Notes: a model not told the origin generated them from the sequence alone. A stretch of DNA of 64,000 bases from Gleimia europaea ACS-120-V-Col10b (GCF_000411155.1 NZ_KE150266.1:558001-622000), one strand, 5' to 3'; shown: positions 32,586-42,322, counted from the first letter of the stretch. A program made the numbers and translations.

Positions 32586-33621
32586 ACGAGACATTGGAAC
32601 CGACGACCCACGCGTAAAAGTACGACCCGGGAAAGGCTCGCGCCCGCGCACCAAACGGCGCCCCAGCTACGAGGATGCCCCCACGGGCCGCGTAATTGCG
32701 GTTGACCGCGGCCGCTACCACGTGATTAGTGAGGATGGCACGCGCATCACCGCCGTTAAAGCCCGCGAAATTGAACGCGGCGGCATCGTTGTGGGAGACA
32801 GCGTCAAGCTAACCGGTGACCTCACGGGAGGCAAAGACACGCTGGCGCGCATCGTGCAGGTGAACGAACGCAAAAGTGAGCTCACGCGCTCAGCAGAGGA
32901 TTCCGAGTCAAAAGGCCGCGAGCGTACCATCGTTGCCAACGCCGACATCATGGTGATTGTGGTTGCAAAAACCAATCCTCCCGTGCGGCCCGGCTTCATT
33001 GACCGTTGCCTCGTTGCCGCCTACGACGCGGGCCTGACTCCCATTGTCTGCCTGACCAAAGCTGACCTTGGTGATCCCGATGATGTTGCCACGTTCACAG
33101 CCTCGCTGGGCATCGAGACGTATACGGTTTCGATGATGCCGGACCACCCCGCACACGTCGGTTACCAGGACGTCATTAACCGGCTGACCGGGCACACCTC
33201 CGTGCTCATTGGCCATTCCGGGGTGGGCAAATCTACGCTCATTAACGCGATCGTCCCAAACGCGGATCGGGCTACCGGGCACGTGAATGAAGTGACGGGG
33301 CGAGGACGCCACACCTCCACCTCCGTCGTGGCTCTACCGATGCCGGGCGGCGGCTGGGTTATTGATACTCCGGGTGTGCGCGGATTTGGCCTCGCTCACG
33401 TTGAACCACATGCCGTGGTTGCGGCATTCGACGAGCTTTGGGATGTCACCGAAGAATGTCCGCGCGGGTGCGAACACCGGGCGGACTCACCGGGCTGTGC
33501 CCTCGACGACTGGGTTCGAAATGGGGGCGACGACAGGGAGATTCGAGATATGCGCGTACAATCGGTTCGCCGGCTCCTGGCCTCACTGAAGGTGGCGCAA
33601 GAAAAACCCTGGGAGAACTAG
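32578..33621 (+). CDS. rsgA: Ribosome small subunit-dependent GTPase
   Basis: Circularly permuted GTPase that helps late 30S maturation. An N-terminal OB domain (about 35-85, GRYHVISEDGTRITAVKAREI), then the GTPase with G4 LTKAD, G1 GHSGVGKST and G3 DTPGVRGF in the permuted order, and a C-terminal zinc knuckle CPRGCEHRADSPGC with Cys/Cys/His/Cys. A 30-residue basic N-terminus is common in actinobacterial RsgA. The aroA-rsgA pairing and overlap is also common in actinobacteria. The stop codon shares CTAG with the convergent amidotransferase gene. Confidence 0.94.
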   Translation: MSRRDIGTDDPRVKVRPGKGSRPRTKRRPSYEDAPTGRVIAVDRGRYHVISEDGTRITAVKAREIERGGIVVGDSVKLTGDLTGGKDTLARIVQVNERKSELTRSAEDSESKGRERTIVANADIMVIVVAKTNPPVRPGFIDRCLVAAYDAGLTPIVCLTKADLGDPDDVATFTASLGIETYTVSMMPDHPAHVGYQDVINRLTGHTSVLIGHSGVGKSTLINAIVPNADRATGHVNEVTGRGRHTSTSVVALPMPGGGWVIDTPGVRGFGLAHVEPHAVVAAFDELWDVTEECPRGCEHRADSPGCALDDWVRNGGDDREIRDMRVQSVRRLLASLKVAQEKPWEN

Positions 33622-34358
33622 CGCGAATACATTTCGACAAAGTTCGAAATGATCTTGTGCGCGGGCGCAACATCAGCGTCTATGCACTGGTCAATGATGT
33701 GTTGCTGATCGCCCGGCTGGTAGTAGCCCGACGTGGCGTAACCGATGATGCGAAGTTTGAGGGCCGGCCAATCGAGCTCGGGGTGGAACTGCGTGCCGTA
33801 CATGTTTTTCCCCACCTTGAACAGCTGGATCGGGCAGGCCTCTCCGCGCGCCAGTAGCGTGGCGGATTCGGGCAGATCCTCACAAGCCTCTTTATGCCCC
33901 ACGTAGGCGCGGAATGTGCGTGGAATTCCACGCGTAATCGGATCTTCGCGGCCGGTTTGTGTGAGTTCAATTACCGGCGCGGAAATAGATTCACCGTACT
34001 TTTCTGAGATTTTGCCGCCCTGGTGACCAAGCAGGGTGCCCACACCGTAGCAGATGCCGAGGAACGGGAAATCCGCAGCGACTAATTGATCCATGAAGCC
34101 TTGAAGTTCTGCCTCTACCCGAAGTTGCACATCCGACTTCTTCTCAATCGGCGCTAACGAGTCGAAGGGCGAGCCGCATAAGATCACACCGGCCCATTCA
34201 TTGAGGTTGAGCGGCGGGAGCGGGCTCTGCTCAAGCCGGTGCCAAACCAACTGGCCCGCATCCAGGCTCGAAAGTTTTCTCAGCATTTCGACCTCGGAGG
34301 TCAAAATCGTCGGCTCAGTGCGCGTTGTGATCATTAAGAACTTCGCGTTGGATTTCAT
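33618..34358 (-). CDS. Class I glutamine amidotransferase domain protein
   Basis: A stand-alone GATase of 246 residues. The nucleophile elbow is GICYGVGTLLG (Cys about 103) and the His/Glu pair lies in YGTQFHPELD. Such free-standing proteins resemble the glutaminase half of GMP synthase, and the synthetase half is missing. The physiological substrate is unknown; related proteins have been annotated as GMP-synthase-like or gamma-glutamyl hydrolase-like. Convergent and overlapping with rsgA, divergent from hisN. Confidence 0.85.
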   Translation of the reverse strand: MKSNAKFLMITTRTEPTILTSEVEMLRKLSSLDAGQLVWHRLEQSPLPPLNLNEWAGVILCGSPFDSLAPIEKKSDVQLRVEAELQGFMDQLVAADFPFLGICYGVGTLLGHQGGKISEKYGESISAPVIELTQTGREDPITRGIPRTFRAYVGHKEACEDLPESATLLARGEACPIQLFKVGKNMYGTQFHPELDWPALKLRIIGYATSGYYQPGDQQHIIDQCIDADVAPAHKIISNFVEMYSR

Positions 34359-34416
34359 TTGCTCAGCTTACGGGATTACCCGGTCACGCGCGCCCGCGCG
34401 AGGGTAGTTTGGACAC

Positions 34417-35322
34417 ATGGAAAAGACTTTGCATAGCAGTGGACAAGGCGCGACCACGGCCGCAGATTTAAAGCTCGCACACGCCCTCGCCGATCGCGCA
34501 GACGCGGTAACGCTGGACCGCTTCCAATCGGATGATTTGAAGGTAGCGACCAAAGCAGACCTATCTCCCGTTACCGACGCCGATCGCTCTACTGAGGCCG
34601 CGATTCGCGAGCTACTGGCCACCCATCGTCCGAATGACTCTATTTTTGGCGAAGAAATGGGAGTTACCGGAAGCTCTACGCGACAGTGGGTGATAGACCC
34701 GATTGATGGCACCAAGAACTTCCTGCGCGGCGTGCCCGTGTGGGCCACGCTGATTGCCCTGGCCCAGGGCGGCGAGGTAACCGTTGGCGTGGTGTCCGCC
34801 CCAGCCCTTGGCAGACGCTGGTGGGCGGGCAAGGGCCTCGGCGCTTACGTGGGAGTCCAGCAAGCGCTACGGAAATCTTCGAGCTGTTGCGACGGCGATG
34901 GTGATTGCGCCGATTTGCCCCAGCCAGGCGCGTTCGATTACACGAGCGCCGGCCAGCGCATCCACGTGTCTACCATTAACCGGTTTGAGGACGCGTCGCT
35001 CTCCTACTCTTCACTATCGGGATGGAAAGAGCGCGGCAGGTTAGATCACTTCTTGGATCTAGCTGATCGTATGTGGCGAACACGCGCTTACGGCGATTTT
35101 TGGTCTTACATGATGGTGGCCGAAGGAGTGTGTGATGTTGCGGCGGAACCGGAGCTAGAAACCTACGACATGGCCGCTCTTGTGCCCATCGTTACCGAGG
35201 CTGGAGGCCGCTTCACCTCTTTGCTAGGCGAGGACGGCCCATGGGGTGGCACCGGAGTTGCAACCAACAGCCTGCTACACGACGAAGTGCTACAAATCCT
35301 GGCTTGGGAAGAGGGGCGGTAA
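34417..35322 (+). CDS. hisN: Inositol monophosphatase-family phosphatase, HisN-like
   Basis: Li-sensitive phosphatase fold, probably histidinol-phosphatase as in other actinobacteria. Metal-site motifs are present: GEEMG (about 79-83), DPIDGTKNF (about 94-102) and AEPELETYDMAAL (the usual WD reads YD). At 301 residues it is longer than usual because of a short insert after ALRKSS, with three cysteines in the SSSCCDGDGDCADL segment at about 154-167. The insert lies between the first metal motif and the second beta domain and is not part of the active site. Substrate assignment rests on the family, with inositol phosphatase as the alternative. Confidence 0.8.
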   Translation: MEKTLHSSGQGATTAADLKLAHALADRADAVTLDRFQSDDLKVATKADLSPVTDADRSTEAAIRELLATHRPNDSIFGEEMGVTGSSTRQWVIDPIDGTKNFLRGVPVWATLIALAQGGEVTVGVVSAPALGRRWWAGKGLGAYVGVQQALRKSSSCCDGDGDCADLPQPGAFDYTSAGQRIHVSTINRFEDASLSYSSLSGWKERGRLDHFLDLADRMWRTRAYGDFWSYMMVAEGVCDVAAEPELETYDMAALVPIVTEAGGRFTSLLGEDGPWGGTGVATNSLLHDEVLQILAWEEGR

Positions 35323-35356
35323 AATTTTTGTCCGTACCGTTCGCTAACCTGTAGGC

Positions 35357-36544
35357 ATGAAGTTAATTCACACCGCAGATTGGCACCTGGGCAAGACGCT
35401 ACACAAGCAGTCGCTGGAGGGGTTTCAGGCACAGTTTCTTGACCATATGGTCGATTTAGTGCGCTTTGAAAAGCCCGATGCGCTGCTTCTTGCCGGGGAT
35501 GTCTACGATCGCGCGATTGCCCCGACCTCGTCTATGAACATGCTCGAAGACGCATTGCAGCGCCTCATTGAGCTAACTCAGGTCATCATGATTCCGGGTA
35601 ATCACGATTCTGCGGCCAGACTCGGGTTTGGATCGGGACTGTACACCCAGCGGCTACGCATCGTTTCACGCGCAGCAGACGTTGGGAGCCCCATCGTGAT
35701 CCGAAGTGGATCTGAGGTAGCAAACATCTACCCCGTGCCCTACTTGGAGCCCGATATAGCGCGCGTTAGCCTTTCCGACGAGGTTGATGACGCGGGAGTA
35801 CTCACCAGTCTTGCCCGTAGCCACCAAGCCGTTATGGAGGCCGCCTTGCGGCGAGTAGACGCCGACCTTGCTCAGCGTGAAGGCATGGGTATCGCGATGA
35901 TTCACGCATTCGTGGCCGGATCTGAAACCAGTGAGTCTGAGCGCGATATTTCCGTCGGCGGCTCGCAGTCAGTTACGCCCGCAACGTTTAGAACAATGGG
36001 GGCGGATCAGCCGCGTTCACGCGGCCTCTCCTACGTTGCGGCCGGCCACCTGCATCGGCCACAGCAGGCAAATACAGATGGGCCAATCATCCGCTACAGC
36101 GGCTCTCCCCTACCCTTTTCATTCTCAGAAGCACGCGACCTAAAGTCCACTACTATCCTTGAGATTGAAAACGGCGGTATTGACCTGCGAACCGTACCCG
36201 TACCGCAACCATATTCACTGCACCAGATTCGCGGTACCATTGCGGAGCTCACGCGAGATGTGCCCAGATGGGCACAAACCGGATTCGCCCACGTTGAGGT
36301 TACTGACCTCACCAGGCCCGAGCATCTTCACGAGCGGATTAAAGCGTGTTACCCAAACGCCCTTTTGATTCGGCACACCCCTCCGGCCTCACAAATCGAA
36401 GGATCGGTAGCGGTCATTGAGAAGAAAACGCCGCAGGAGCTGGCCGAAGAGTTCTTTGAGATCGCCCTGGGACGCGAAGTGTTACCCGAGGAGCGCGACA
36501 TTATTGCGCAAACGTGGGAAACCGTTTTGCAGGAGGTGGAATAA
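35357..36544 (+). CDS. sbcD: Exonuclease subunit SbcD (Mre11-type)
   Basis: Metallophosphatase subunit of the SbcCD nuclease that removes hairpins and misfolded DNA ends. The phosphoesterase motifs HTADWHLGK (5-13), LLLAGDVYDR, IPGNHDS and GHLHRPQ are all there, and a C-terminal capping domain of about 130 residues completes the 395-residue length. The TAA stop shares a base with the sbcC ATG. The catalytic residues are intact. Confidence 0.94.
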   Translation: MKLIHTADWHLGKTLHKQSLEGFQAQFLDHMVDLVRFEKPDALLLAGDVYDRAIAPTSSMNMLEDALQRLIELTQVIMIPGNHDSAARLGFGSGLYTQRLRIVSRAADVGSPIVIRSGSEVANIYPVPYLEPDIARVSLSDEVDDAGVLTSLARSHQAVMEAALRRVDADLAQREGMGIAMIHAFVAGSETSESERDISVGGSQSVTPATFRTMGADQPRSRGLSYVAAGHLHRPQQANTDGPIIRYSGSPLPFSFSEARDLKSTTILEIENGGIDLRTVPVPQPYSLHQIRGTIAELTRDVPRWAQTGFAHVEVTDLTRPEHLHERIKACYPNALLIRHTPPASQIEGSVAVIEKKTPQELAEEFFEIALGREVLPEERDIIAQTWETVLQEVE

Positions 36545-39500
36545 TGCGACTGCTAACCTTGGAGTTTCAAGCCCTCGGCCCCTTCGCCGGACACCACCAG
36601 ATCGACTTCACCCGGTTCGAACCATCCGGCCTGTACCTCCTGCGCGGACAAACCGGATCGGGGAAATCAACCATTATCGATGCCATCACGTTCGCCCTCT
36701 ATGGTGATGTTGCGGGCGGGCAGACCTCAACGCGCGATCGTTTGCGTTCCAACTTTGCCAGCCGCAACACCGATACGTTTGTGCGATTGCGTTTTGAAAC
36801 TTCACACGGCGCGTTCGAAGTCACCAGGCGCCCAGCCTACGTCAAAGAGGGCAACAAGACCGCAACGCCCGCGAGTGCCACGCTGGTTAAACTCGACGCC
36901 AACTACAATCCTGCTACAGACCCGTTCGCTGGAACGGGTGAAGAGGTAGCAACCCGGGCGAGCGCGGTGACCGCCGAGATCACGCGCGTCGTTGGCCTGG
37001 GGCGAGACCAATTCCTCCAAACCGTAGTTTTACCCCAGGGGAAGTTCGCAGACTTCATCCACTCCAGCCCCGCAGAGCGCAAAGATGTTCTCGAAGATAT
37101 CTTTGGCACACAGCACTTTCGCCGCTTCAGTGAATCCTTAAGTCTGCAGTCCAAAGCGGCGCGAGCCGAGTTTGACGAGCAGCGCAACGCCGTGGCTTTC
37201 CAGGCCGCCCAGATCAGCGAAGAAGCCGGGGCGGCCCTCAGATTAGGTGACTACGCAGAGGCGATTGGTTACGCTCTGACTATTTCTAACGAGCTCGAGG
37301 CCAAAGCAACACGGGCCGAAGAACGTCTGGAGCGTGCCATTGTAGACGTGCGTGAAATGGAAGCTACTGAAGCTGAACGTCAAAGAGTTCAAGCAACCAC
37401 ACTTCGTTGGAAAGCCGCAACCGAGCATCTCGCTGCTCTCGAGGAAACTGCGGACGAACACAATCAGCGCGAAGCCCACCTAAAGCACGCGCGCGCAGCA
37501 CTCGCTCTCAATGCGGATCTGCTTTCTCAAGAACGCGCTATTAGCGCCCTCGAACAGGCGAAAACGGACGCGTGTTCCCGCATTGACGTGATTGATGAGG
37601 CCGATGCAGACCTGCGTGAAACCGCGTTTGGAGCCCTGGATGCTCTGCCTTGGGAGGAAATTCGCGAGCGAGATGAGGAACTCACCCGCGACCTAACTCG
37701 ACTGGAAAAAACCGAGCAGAACATCGAGCAGTTAGAACAGCTATGCGCGCAAGTTGAACAGCTTCACGCGACTATCGGTGACCTGGAACAGTCAGCATCG
37801 GGCCACCGCGCCAAAATTGACGAATTCTTAGAGGTTGAACAAAAGCTTGAAACCGCTATAGCGTTGCTGGATCAACAAGGACTCACATACGGCGCCCTCG
37901 CCGACCAAAAGAATGAGCTTTTGCTACGGTTAGAAGCATCCAAGAGCGCTGACAAAGAACGCACACGTCTGCTTGAAAGCTCCGAAGAGATTGGACACAA
38001 AGCGCGAGAACTGGAGCAAGCTCGCGCCCAGGCTCAAGACCTTGCCGCAAAGTGGATTAACAACTCTGCTCTCGAGCTTGCTGCGAAACTCGTAGACGGA
38101 GAAGAATGCATCGTTTGCGGGGCCACCACCCATCCGCACCCGTACGAGGGCGCGCCCACCGACGTTTTGCGCGAAGATCTTGACGAAGCCCGAGCCCTCG
38201 TCACTCAAATTGATGCGGCCCTAGAGGCAACCAGGCAGAGCCACCAGCGCACCGTTGAAACCATCAAAGAACTCAATCAGAAAGCCGGCGCCGATACCGC
38301 GTCACTGCAGATCACGTATGACGAGATTGACGCGCAAGTTGCGGCTGCCAAACATGCGGGAGAAACCGCCAGCCAACTGCGCAAAAATCTTGCTGAATCC
38401 CGCGAACATGTTGAAGAATACAAAGCTCAAATTGCGAGCGACCAAGCCAAAATTGCGGCGAATACCAAAGACGTTGAAAACAAGACTGCGGAAATTCGGC
38501 GCCTTACCCAACTGGTAGAACAGGCGCGCGGATCCTTCACATCTGTAGCCGAACGCCGCGAGAAGATCACCATCAGGCAAGACCAGATTCGCCGCGTGAT
38601 CAAGGCAATCACCGCGTTCGAGGACGCCCGTGAGCGCCACGCCGAGGCGGTTAGGATACTGGCTGACGCCCTCGCTAACAGTACTTTCAACTCCGCCAGT
38701 GAAGTCACGTCCGCGCTGCTACCCCCGGACAAGATCAGCGCACTAGAAGAACAAATTTCTGCCTACAACCTGGCCAAACACCAAGCCATTTTAGATATTG
38801 ACCAAACCCTGAGCTCCGGGCTCGTACGCACCCAATACCCCAAGCCCCTATCCGGCACCCTAGCCCGCCTTCGCCACAGCCACAACGAAGCAGCCAATGC
38901 ATGCGCTCTGGCACAAAACGCTTACTCCCAACACGTTAATCAAGTGAGCAAACTCAGAGCGGGGATAGAAAACCTACAGACCCTGGAAAAGGAATCGGGA
39001 CCAATCCGACTTCTCGCTGAGCTTGCGCAGGGAGCTCGGCTAGAAGATGGCACCCCCATCCCCTTTGACACTTGGGTCATAATGCGACAATTTGAACGCG
39101 TACTCGAGGCGGCCAACCCCTACTTGGAGAGGTTCTCCACCGGACGCTACCAGCTACGCCGCGTCAGCCTAGACGCCTCCAAACGCCGTCAGCAAGCCGG
39201 CCTGGGCCTGGCAGTCATTGACCTCAACACAGACATGGAGCGCTCCCCGGCTTCACTATCTGGAGGCGAAACCTTCTATTCCTCACTCGCGCTTGCCCTT
39301 GGCCTGGTGGAAGTAATCTCGTCTGAAGCTGGCGGCCTGGACCTCAAATCCATGCTCATTGACGAGGGATTTGGCTCGCTGGACCAAGACGCGCTAGATA
39401 AAGTCATGATTGGTCTGCAGCGCTTACGCGATTCGGGGCGAACCGTTGGCGTTGTGTCTCACGTAGCTGAAATGCAACAACGCATCAGTGACGGCATTGA

Positions 39501-39555
39501 AATCAAACATGCAAAACCGAAAGGATCCACACTCATCATCCACGCCGGGAACTAG
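36544..39555 (+). CDS. sbcC: Exonuclease subunit SbcC (Rad50-type)
   Basis: SMC-like ATPase partner of SbcD. It has Walker A GQTGSGKST at about 36-44, two long coiled coils, the zinc-hook CIVCG at residues 522-525 near the middle, and the C-terminal signature LSGGETFYSSLALALG with Walker B MLIDEGFGSLD. At 1003 residues it is normal. ATG at 36544 is chosen because it gives the family start MRLLTLEFQALGPFAG and couples to sbcD (TAATG). Confidence 0.95.
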   Translation: MRLLTLEFQALGPFAGHHQIDFTRFEPSGLYLLRGQTGSGKSTIIDAITFALYGDVAGGQTSTRDRLRSNFASRNTDTFVRLRFETSHGAFEVTRRPAYVKEGNKTATPASATLVKLDANYNPATDPFAGTGEEVATRASAVTAEITRVVGLGRDQFLQTVVLPQGKFADFIHSSPAERKDVLEDIFGTQHFRRFSESLSLQSKAARAEFDEQRNAVAFQAAQISEEAGAALRLGDYAEAIGYALTISNELEAKATRAEERLERAIVDVREMEATEAERQRVQATTLRWKAATEHLAALEETADEHNQREAHLKHARAALALNADLLSQERAISALEQAKTDACSRIDVIDEADADLRETAFGALDALPWEEIRERDEELTRDLTRLEKTEQNIEQLEQLCAQVEQLHATIGDLEQSASGHRAKIDEFLEVEQKLETAIALLDQQGLTYGALADQKNELLLRLEASKSADKERTRLLESSEEIGHKARELEQARAQAQDLAAKWINNSALELAAKLVDGEECIVCGATTHPHPYEGAPTDVLREDLDEARALVTQIDAALEATRQSHQRTVETIKELNQKAGADTASLQITYDEIDAQVAAAKHAGETASQLRKNLAESREHVEEYKAQIASDQAKIAANTKDVENKTAEIRRLTQLVEQARGSFTSVAERREKITIRQDQIRRVIKAITAFEDARERHAEAVRILADALANSTFNSASEVTSALLPPDKISALEEQISAYNLAKHQAILDIDQTLSSGLVRTQYPKPLSGTLARLRHSHNEAANACALAQNAYSQHVNQVSKLRAGIENLQTLEKESGPIRLLAELAQGARLEDGTPIPFDTWVIMRQFERVLEAANPYLERFSTGRYQLRRVSLDASKRRQQAGLGLAVIDLNTDMERSPASLSGGETFYSSLALALGLVEVISSEAGGLDLKSMLIDEGFGSLDQDALDKVMIGLQRLRDSGRTVGVVSHVAEMQQRISDGIEIKHAKPKGSTLIIHAGN

Positions 39556-39589
39556 CTCAATGGATGCAAACGCGACTTAAATGCGCACG

Positions 39590-39994
39590 CTAGTTGTGCG
39601 AATTCAGTGCTTGACACAGTTGAACGCGCTCACTGACGTCAAACCATTCTAAGAGAGCGTCCAGGAGCTCTTCCACCACCTCGTCCGCTTCCTCCTGCGT
39701 TCTGGCCGCGCACGCACGGCGCACGAGTGGCTCGGCCTCAAGGCCATCTACCAAGATAGCCTCCACGTTCTCCCACACCGGATCTCCCTCAAGGGCCACC
39801 ACGATGCGCCTTTGTGTAGGCTCCTCCAAATCACGTACGAGCTCCAGCGAAATCAAAGAAGCCGCCACTGCGGCCTCATACTCAAACCACTCCCGCTCCT
39901 CCGCCGAAGTTGCCCCAGTAGATGGAGTCACCAACTCGCGAACAGGAAGGTCCCCACAAAGTTCAGAAGCCACCAAAGGCAAGAAACAGCGCAT
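39590..39994 (-). CDS. DUF6912-like hypothetical protein
   Basis: A 134-residue acidic protein with no membrane segment, beginning MRCFLPLVASEL as DUF6912 proteins do, and followed by an EEREWFEYEAAVAASLISL helix and a C-terminal helical stretch rich in Glu. I recognise the family pattern but no function is known. It is convergent with sbcC and 25 bases from the end of the CpaE-like gene, on the same strand. Confidence 0.7.
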   Translation of the reverse strand: MRCFLPLVASELCGDLPVRELVTPSTGATSAEEREWFEYEAAVAASLISLELVRDLEEPTQRRIVVALEGDPVWENVEAILVDGLEAEPLVRRACAARTQEEADEVVEELLDALLEWFDVSERVQLCQALNSHN

Positions 39995-40019
39995 AAAACG
40001 AGTTTAAAACAGGCGCAAA

Positions 40020-41285
40020 CTATTTGCGACCAAACAACTTGAACCCAGACCGCTTCGACTTGTGCCTACTGCGCTTTCGCAGGGGAACGCCCTCTTCCCC
40101 GGTGCCGATCAAATCAATAATCTGACCTATCCCATCTGCGAACTTGGACTCTCCCGATGCCATAACCGTGACCGCAGAAAGCACGGCTTCATCCACATCC
40201 GTACTATCCTCTATCACCACTCGCGGCGTCACGGGAGCCACGGAAGCAAGCACCGTGTCAATCGGGCGACTTACCGAACCGCCCGTACCCGCAGCGCGAG
40301 TCCGATTCACCACCAAAACATCCGGACGCACCCCAGCCTCCTCAGCCTCAAACAAAGTGTGAGTAAGCCGCGTCAAACCAACCGCATCGCCTCGAGCCAC
40401 AACCAAAACCACATCGGCATCTTCTAAAATCGTGCGGTTGATGTCCTGCGGTGTGGGCACAAAAGTTAGCTGCGAAGGATCATCATCAGCAAGACCGTCA
40501 GCCAAATCCACAACCACATCGCCTAGCTTGCGAAGCTCGCGCAACACGTCCGCAACGACCTCAGCGCGTAGCATCCTCCACTTATCAGCGCGAGTAAGAC
40601 CCGAAAGCAGATGAAAACGCTCATCTACCAGCAAACGTTCATCGTCTAAAGCCAGTCGACTTAGCTCCCCCTGATTACGCAAGTTTGAAGCCGCCAAAAG
40701 GCCCGACTGTGGCGCGTCAAATCCAAGCATGAAGGCAAGTGAGGGAGCGTGCGCATCAGCATCAACCAACGTTACCTCACGCCCCGCGAGAGCCAGTGCA
40801 TGAGCCAAATTTGATGCCACTGTGGAACGGCCCGGTGCGCCAGATGTGCCCCAAACAGCTATCAAACGACCTCGATAATCAGCCATATCCGGGGGCATCG
40901 GAGGAGCTGAGAGCACCTGGCTGTCTTGCCCCATCATCCAGTTTTGAATACCCATCGTAAGGGTATCCACAACAAACTGGGCACTGGATGCATCACAGCG
41001 CGCATCCTCCCCAATGGAAACGGCCGTAATCGGATCATCAACCACCAGCAACACAAAAACGCTGGCCTCATGAAACTCGTCCACAACAGTGCGATCCAAC
41101 CCGGGAGCGCCACCTTGGGCCACTACAACCGAGCCGAGCCCGGCCCGCACACAAGCTCGCGTTTCCGCTAAATCCGCGCACCTACGTTGCACCGAAAACT
41201 TCGAAGACTGCGCGTTGAGCTCGCGGATAAGTTCCGTTTCGAATGGCTCGTCGAGCCAAACAATTACTCCCTTGACCGCCATCAC
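40020..41285 (-). CDS. CpaE/TadZ-like MinD-family ATPase with altered P-loop
   Basis: Residues 1-135 form a degenerate receiver-like domain, followed by a MinD/ParA fold. The nucleotide loop reads GTSGAPGRST (146-155): the P-loop Lys is Arg153 and the signature Lys of the deviant Walker motif is also replaced. Switch I (VDADAHAPS) and Walker B (VVVDLADGL) remain. A basic C-terminus (RKRSRHKSKRSGFKLFGRK) could bind membrane or nucleic acid. In pilus systems this protein localises the assembly machine; no other pilus genes are seen here. The GTG at 41285 or ATG at 41282 are equally possible starts. Its start overlaps the stop of the SAF gene. Confidence 0.85.
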   Translation of the reverse strand: MMAVKGVIVWLDEPFETELIRELNAQSSKFSVQRRCADLAETRACVRAGLGSVVVAQGGAPGLDRTVVDEFHEASVFVLLVVDDPITAVSIGEDARCDASSAQFVVDTLTMGIQNWMMGQDSQVLSAPPMPPDMADYRGRLIAVWGTSGAPGRSTVASNLAHALALAGREVTLVDADAHAPSLAFMLGFDAPQSGLLAASNLRNQGELSRLALDDERLLVDERFHLLSGLTRADKWRMLRAEVVADVLRELRKLGDVVVDLADGLADDDPSQLTFVPTPQDINRTILEDADVVLVVARGDAVGLTRLTHTLFEAEEAGVRPDVLVVNRTRAAGTGGSVSRPIDTVLASVAPVTPRVVIEDSTDVDEAVLSAVTVMASGESKFADGIGQIIDLIGTGEEGVPLRKRSRHKSKRSGFKLFGRK

Positions 41286-41899
41286 TACCCCGCAGGAACC
41301 ACAATCAGGGAGCTCTTAGACCCCGCTGCCGCGAGCACGGTATCCAAGTCCGCCTCGGGCACCGAAATCTCAACACTTAACGCGCGATTAACGAGGGTAG
41401 TATCCGGCTCTGAAATCGACAGGATTATGGCCGAGGAGGCGATCATCCTTGGCTCCGTTTGACTACTTAACGGCGTATCCGGCGAATCCACCGCCCACAC
41501 CTCTACCGTAGAACCGACAGACACAGACGAGGGGATGCGCGTAGCAACGTTAATCACCACCTGCCTGCGTTCCAACGAGGCTGCGCTTGCAACCGCATCA
41601 CGTGGCAACAACTCGCCCGCACTGAGAGTGCGAGTTGCCACGGCCCCCTCCGGCAAAGCGCCGGCTTCTAAATACGCTGTTGATCCCGTCCGAGCAGACA
41701 CTATTGAAAGCGCCGACGCTTCAATGGGTTGGCCCTGCGCAATCGGGGCGTTCAACTGATAAACGCTCTCTCCTCCACGCGCTTTTTGCACCATCGCGGT
41801 AGTGGCAACGATGGACACTACAATCAGGGCAACTCCGAGCAGAAACCGGGGATCGGTAAACACGTGTGAGCGACGCGCTCTTGGTAATGCTTTTGACAC
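41285..41899 (-). CDS. SAF-domain membrane protein (CpaB/FlgA-like)
   Basis: A 204-residue protein with a basic cytoplasmic N-terminus, one transmembrane helix (RFLLGVALIVVSIVATTAMV, about 19-38) and an extracytoplasmic SAF domain (about 50-130, with NAPIAQGQPIEASALSIV). SAF proteins of the CpaB/RcpC type help Flp pilus assembly. The GTG at 41899 gives this layout; the frame is open to 42076, but that overlaps the start of the divergent HTH gene. The stop overlaps the CpaE-like gene start. Confidence 0.78.
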   Translation of the reverse strand: MSKALPRARRSHVFTDPRFLLGVALIVVSIVATTAMVQKARGGESVYQLNAPIAQGQPIEASALSIVSARTGSTAYLEAGALPEGAVATRTLSAGELLPRDAVASAASLERRQVVINVATRIPSSVSVGSTVEVWAVDSPDTPLSSQTEPRMIASSAIILSISEPDTTLVNRALSVEISVPEADLDTVLAAAGSKSSLIVVPAG

Positions 41900-41918
41900 G
41901 AAATAATGATGCAGGAAT

Positions 41919-41935
41919 TTCCCCCCATTGGGGAA
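41919..41935. repeat. Palindromic site before the SAF gene
   Basis: TTCCCC (41919-41924) and GGGGAA (41930-41935) flank CCATT, 20 bases upstream of the SAF GTG and inside the divergent region shared with the HTH gene. It could be an operator. Confidence 0.35.
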
Positions 41936-42067
41936 GATATCCACAGTTTCGTCTCGATTAGGAAGATCACGCCCAACAACAGCACTTTGCGAGACGAATA
42001 CGCATCCGTTTTCCACAATCTCTCGCGCGAAGTGTTCACAACCGCAACGAAGTGAGACAATACTGGC

Positions 42068-42277
42068 ATGAGCCAAAGATTTTTAACCATCGCAGACGTT
42101 GCCGAAACCCTCAACCTTTCTCAATCGGCAACGCGTGCCCTCTTATCTTCGGGCGAACTACCGGCCATTCAAGTGGGTGGAAAACGAACGTGGCGGATCG
42201 AAGCCTCCGAGCTTGAACGCTACATAGAGCGCCAATATGCAGCCACCCGCGAACGCATCGAATCGGGCAAAATCTAG
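42068..42277 (+). CDS. Small excisionase/BldC-like helix-turn-helix protein
   Basis: A 69-residue DNA-binding protein with the pattern FLTIADVAETLNLSQSATRALLSSGELPAIQVGGKRTWRI, which is a MerR-type winged helix as in BldC. It consists of the HTH alone plus a short helix. It is divergent from the SAF-CpaE pair, with an apparent promoter region of about 170 bases between, so it may regulate that operon; this is inference. Confidence 0.85.
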   Translation: MSQRFLTIADVAETLNLSQSATRALLSSGELPAIQVGGKRTWRIEASELERYIERQYAATRERIESGKI

Positions 42278-42322
42278 ACTGCTGGGCCGGCGCTAAGTAG
42301 GCCCTCGAAACCTCTAGATTCT

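Noticed and set aside
39550-39595. AACTAGC/GCTAGTT inverted repeat at the sbcC and DUF6912-like stops
   Set aside because: Both arms contain the stop codons of convergent genes; seven pairs with a 32-base loop is expected by chance from the stop sequences.
41900-42076. Longer SAF reading frame up to 42076
   Set aside because: It would overlap the start of the divergent HTH gene and its sequence lacks family features.
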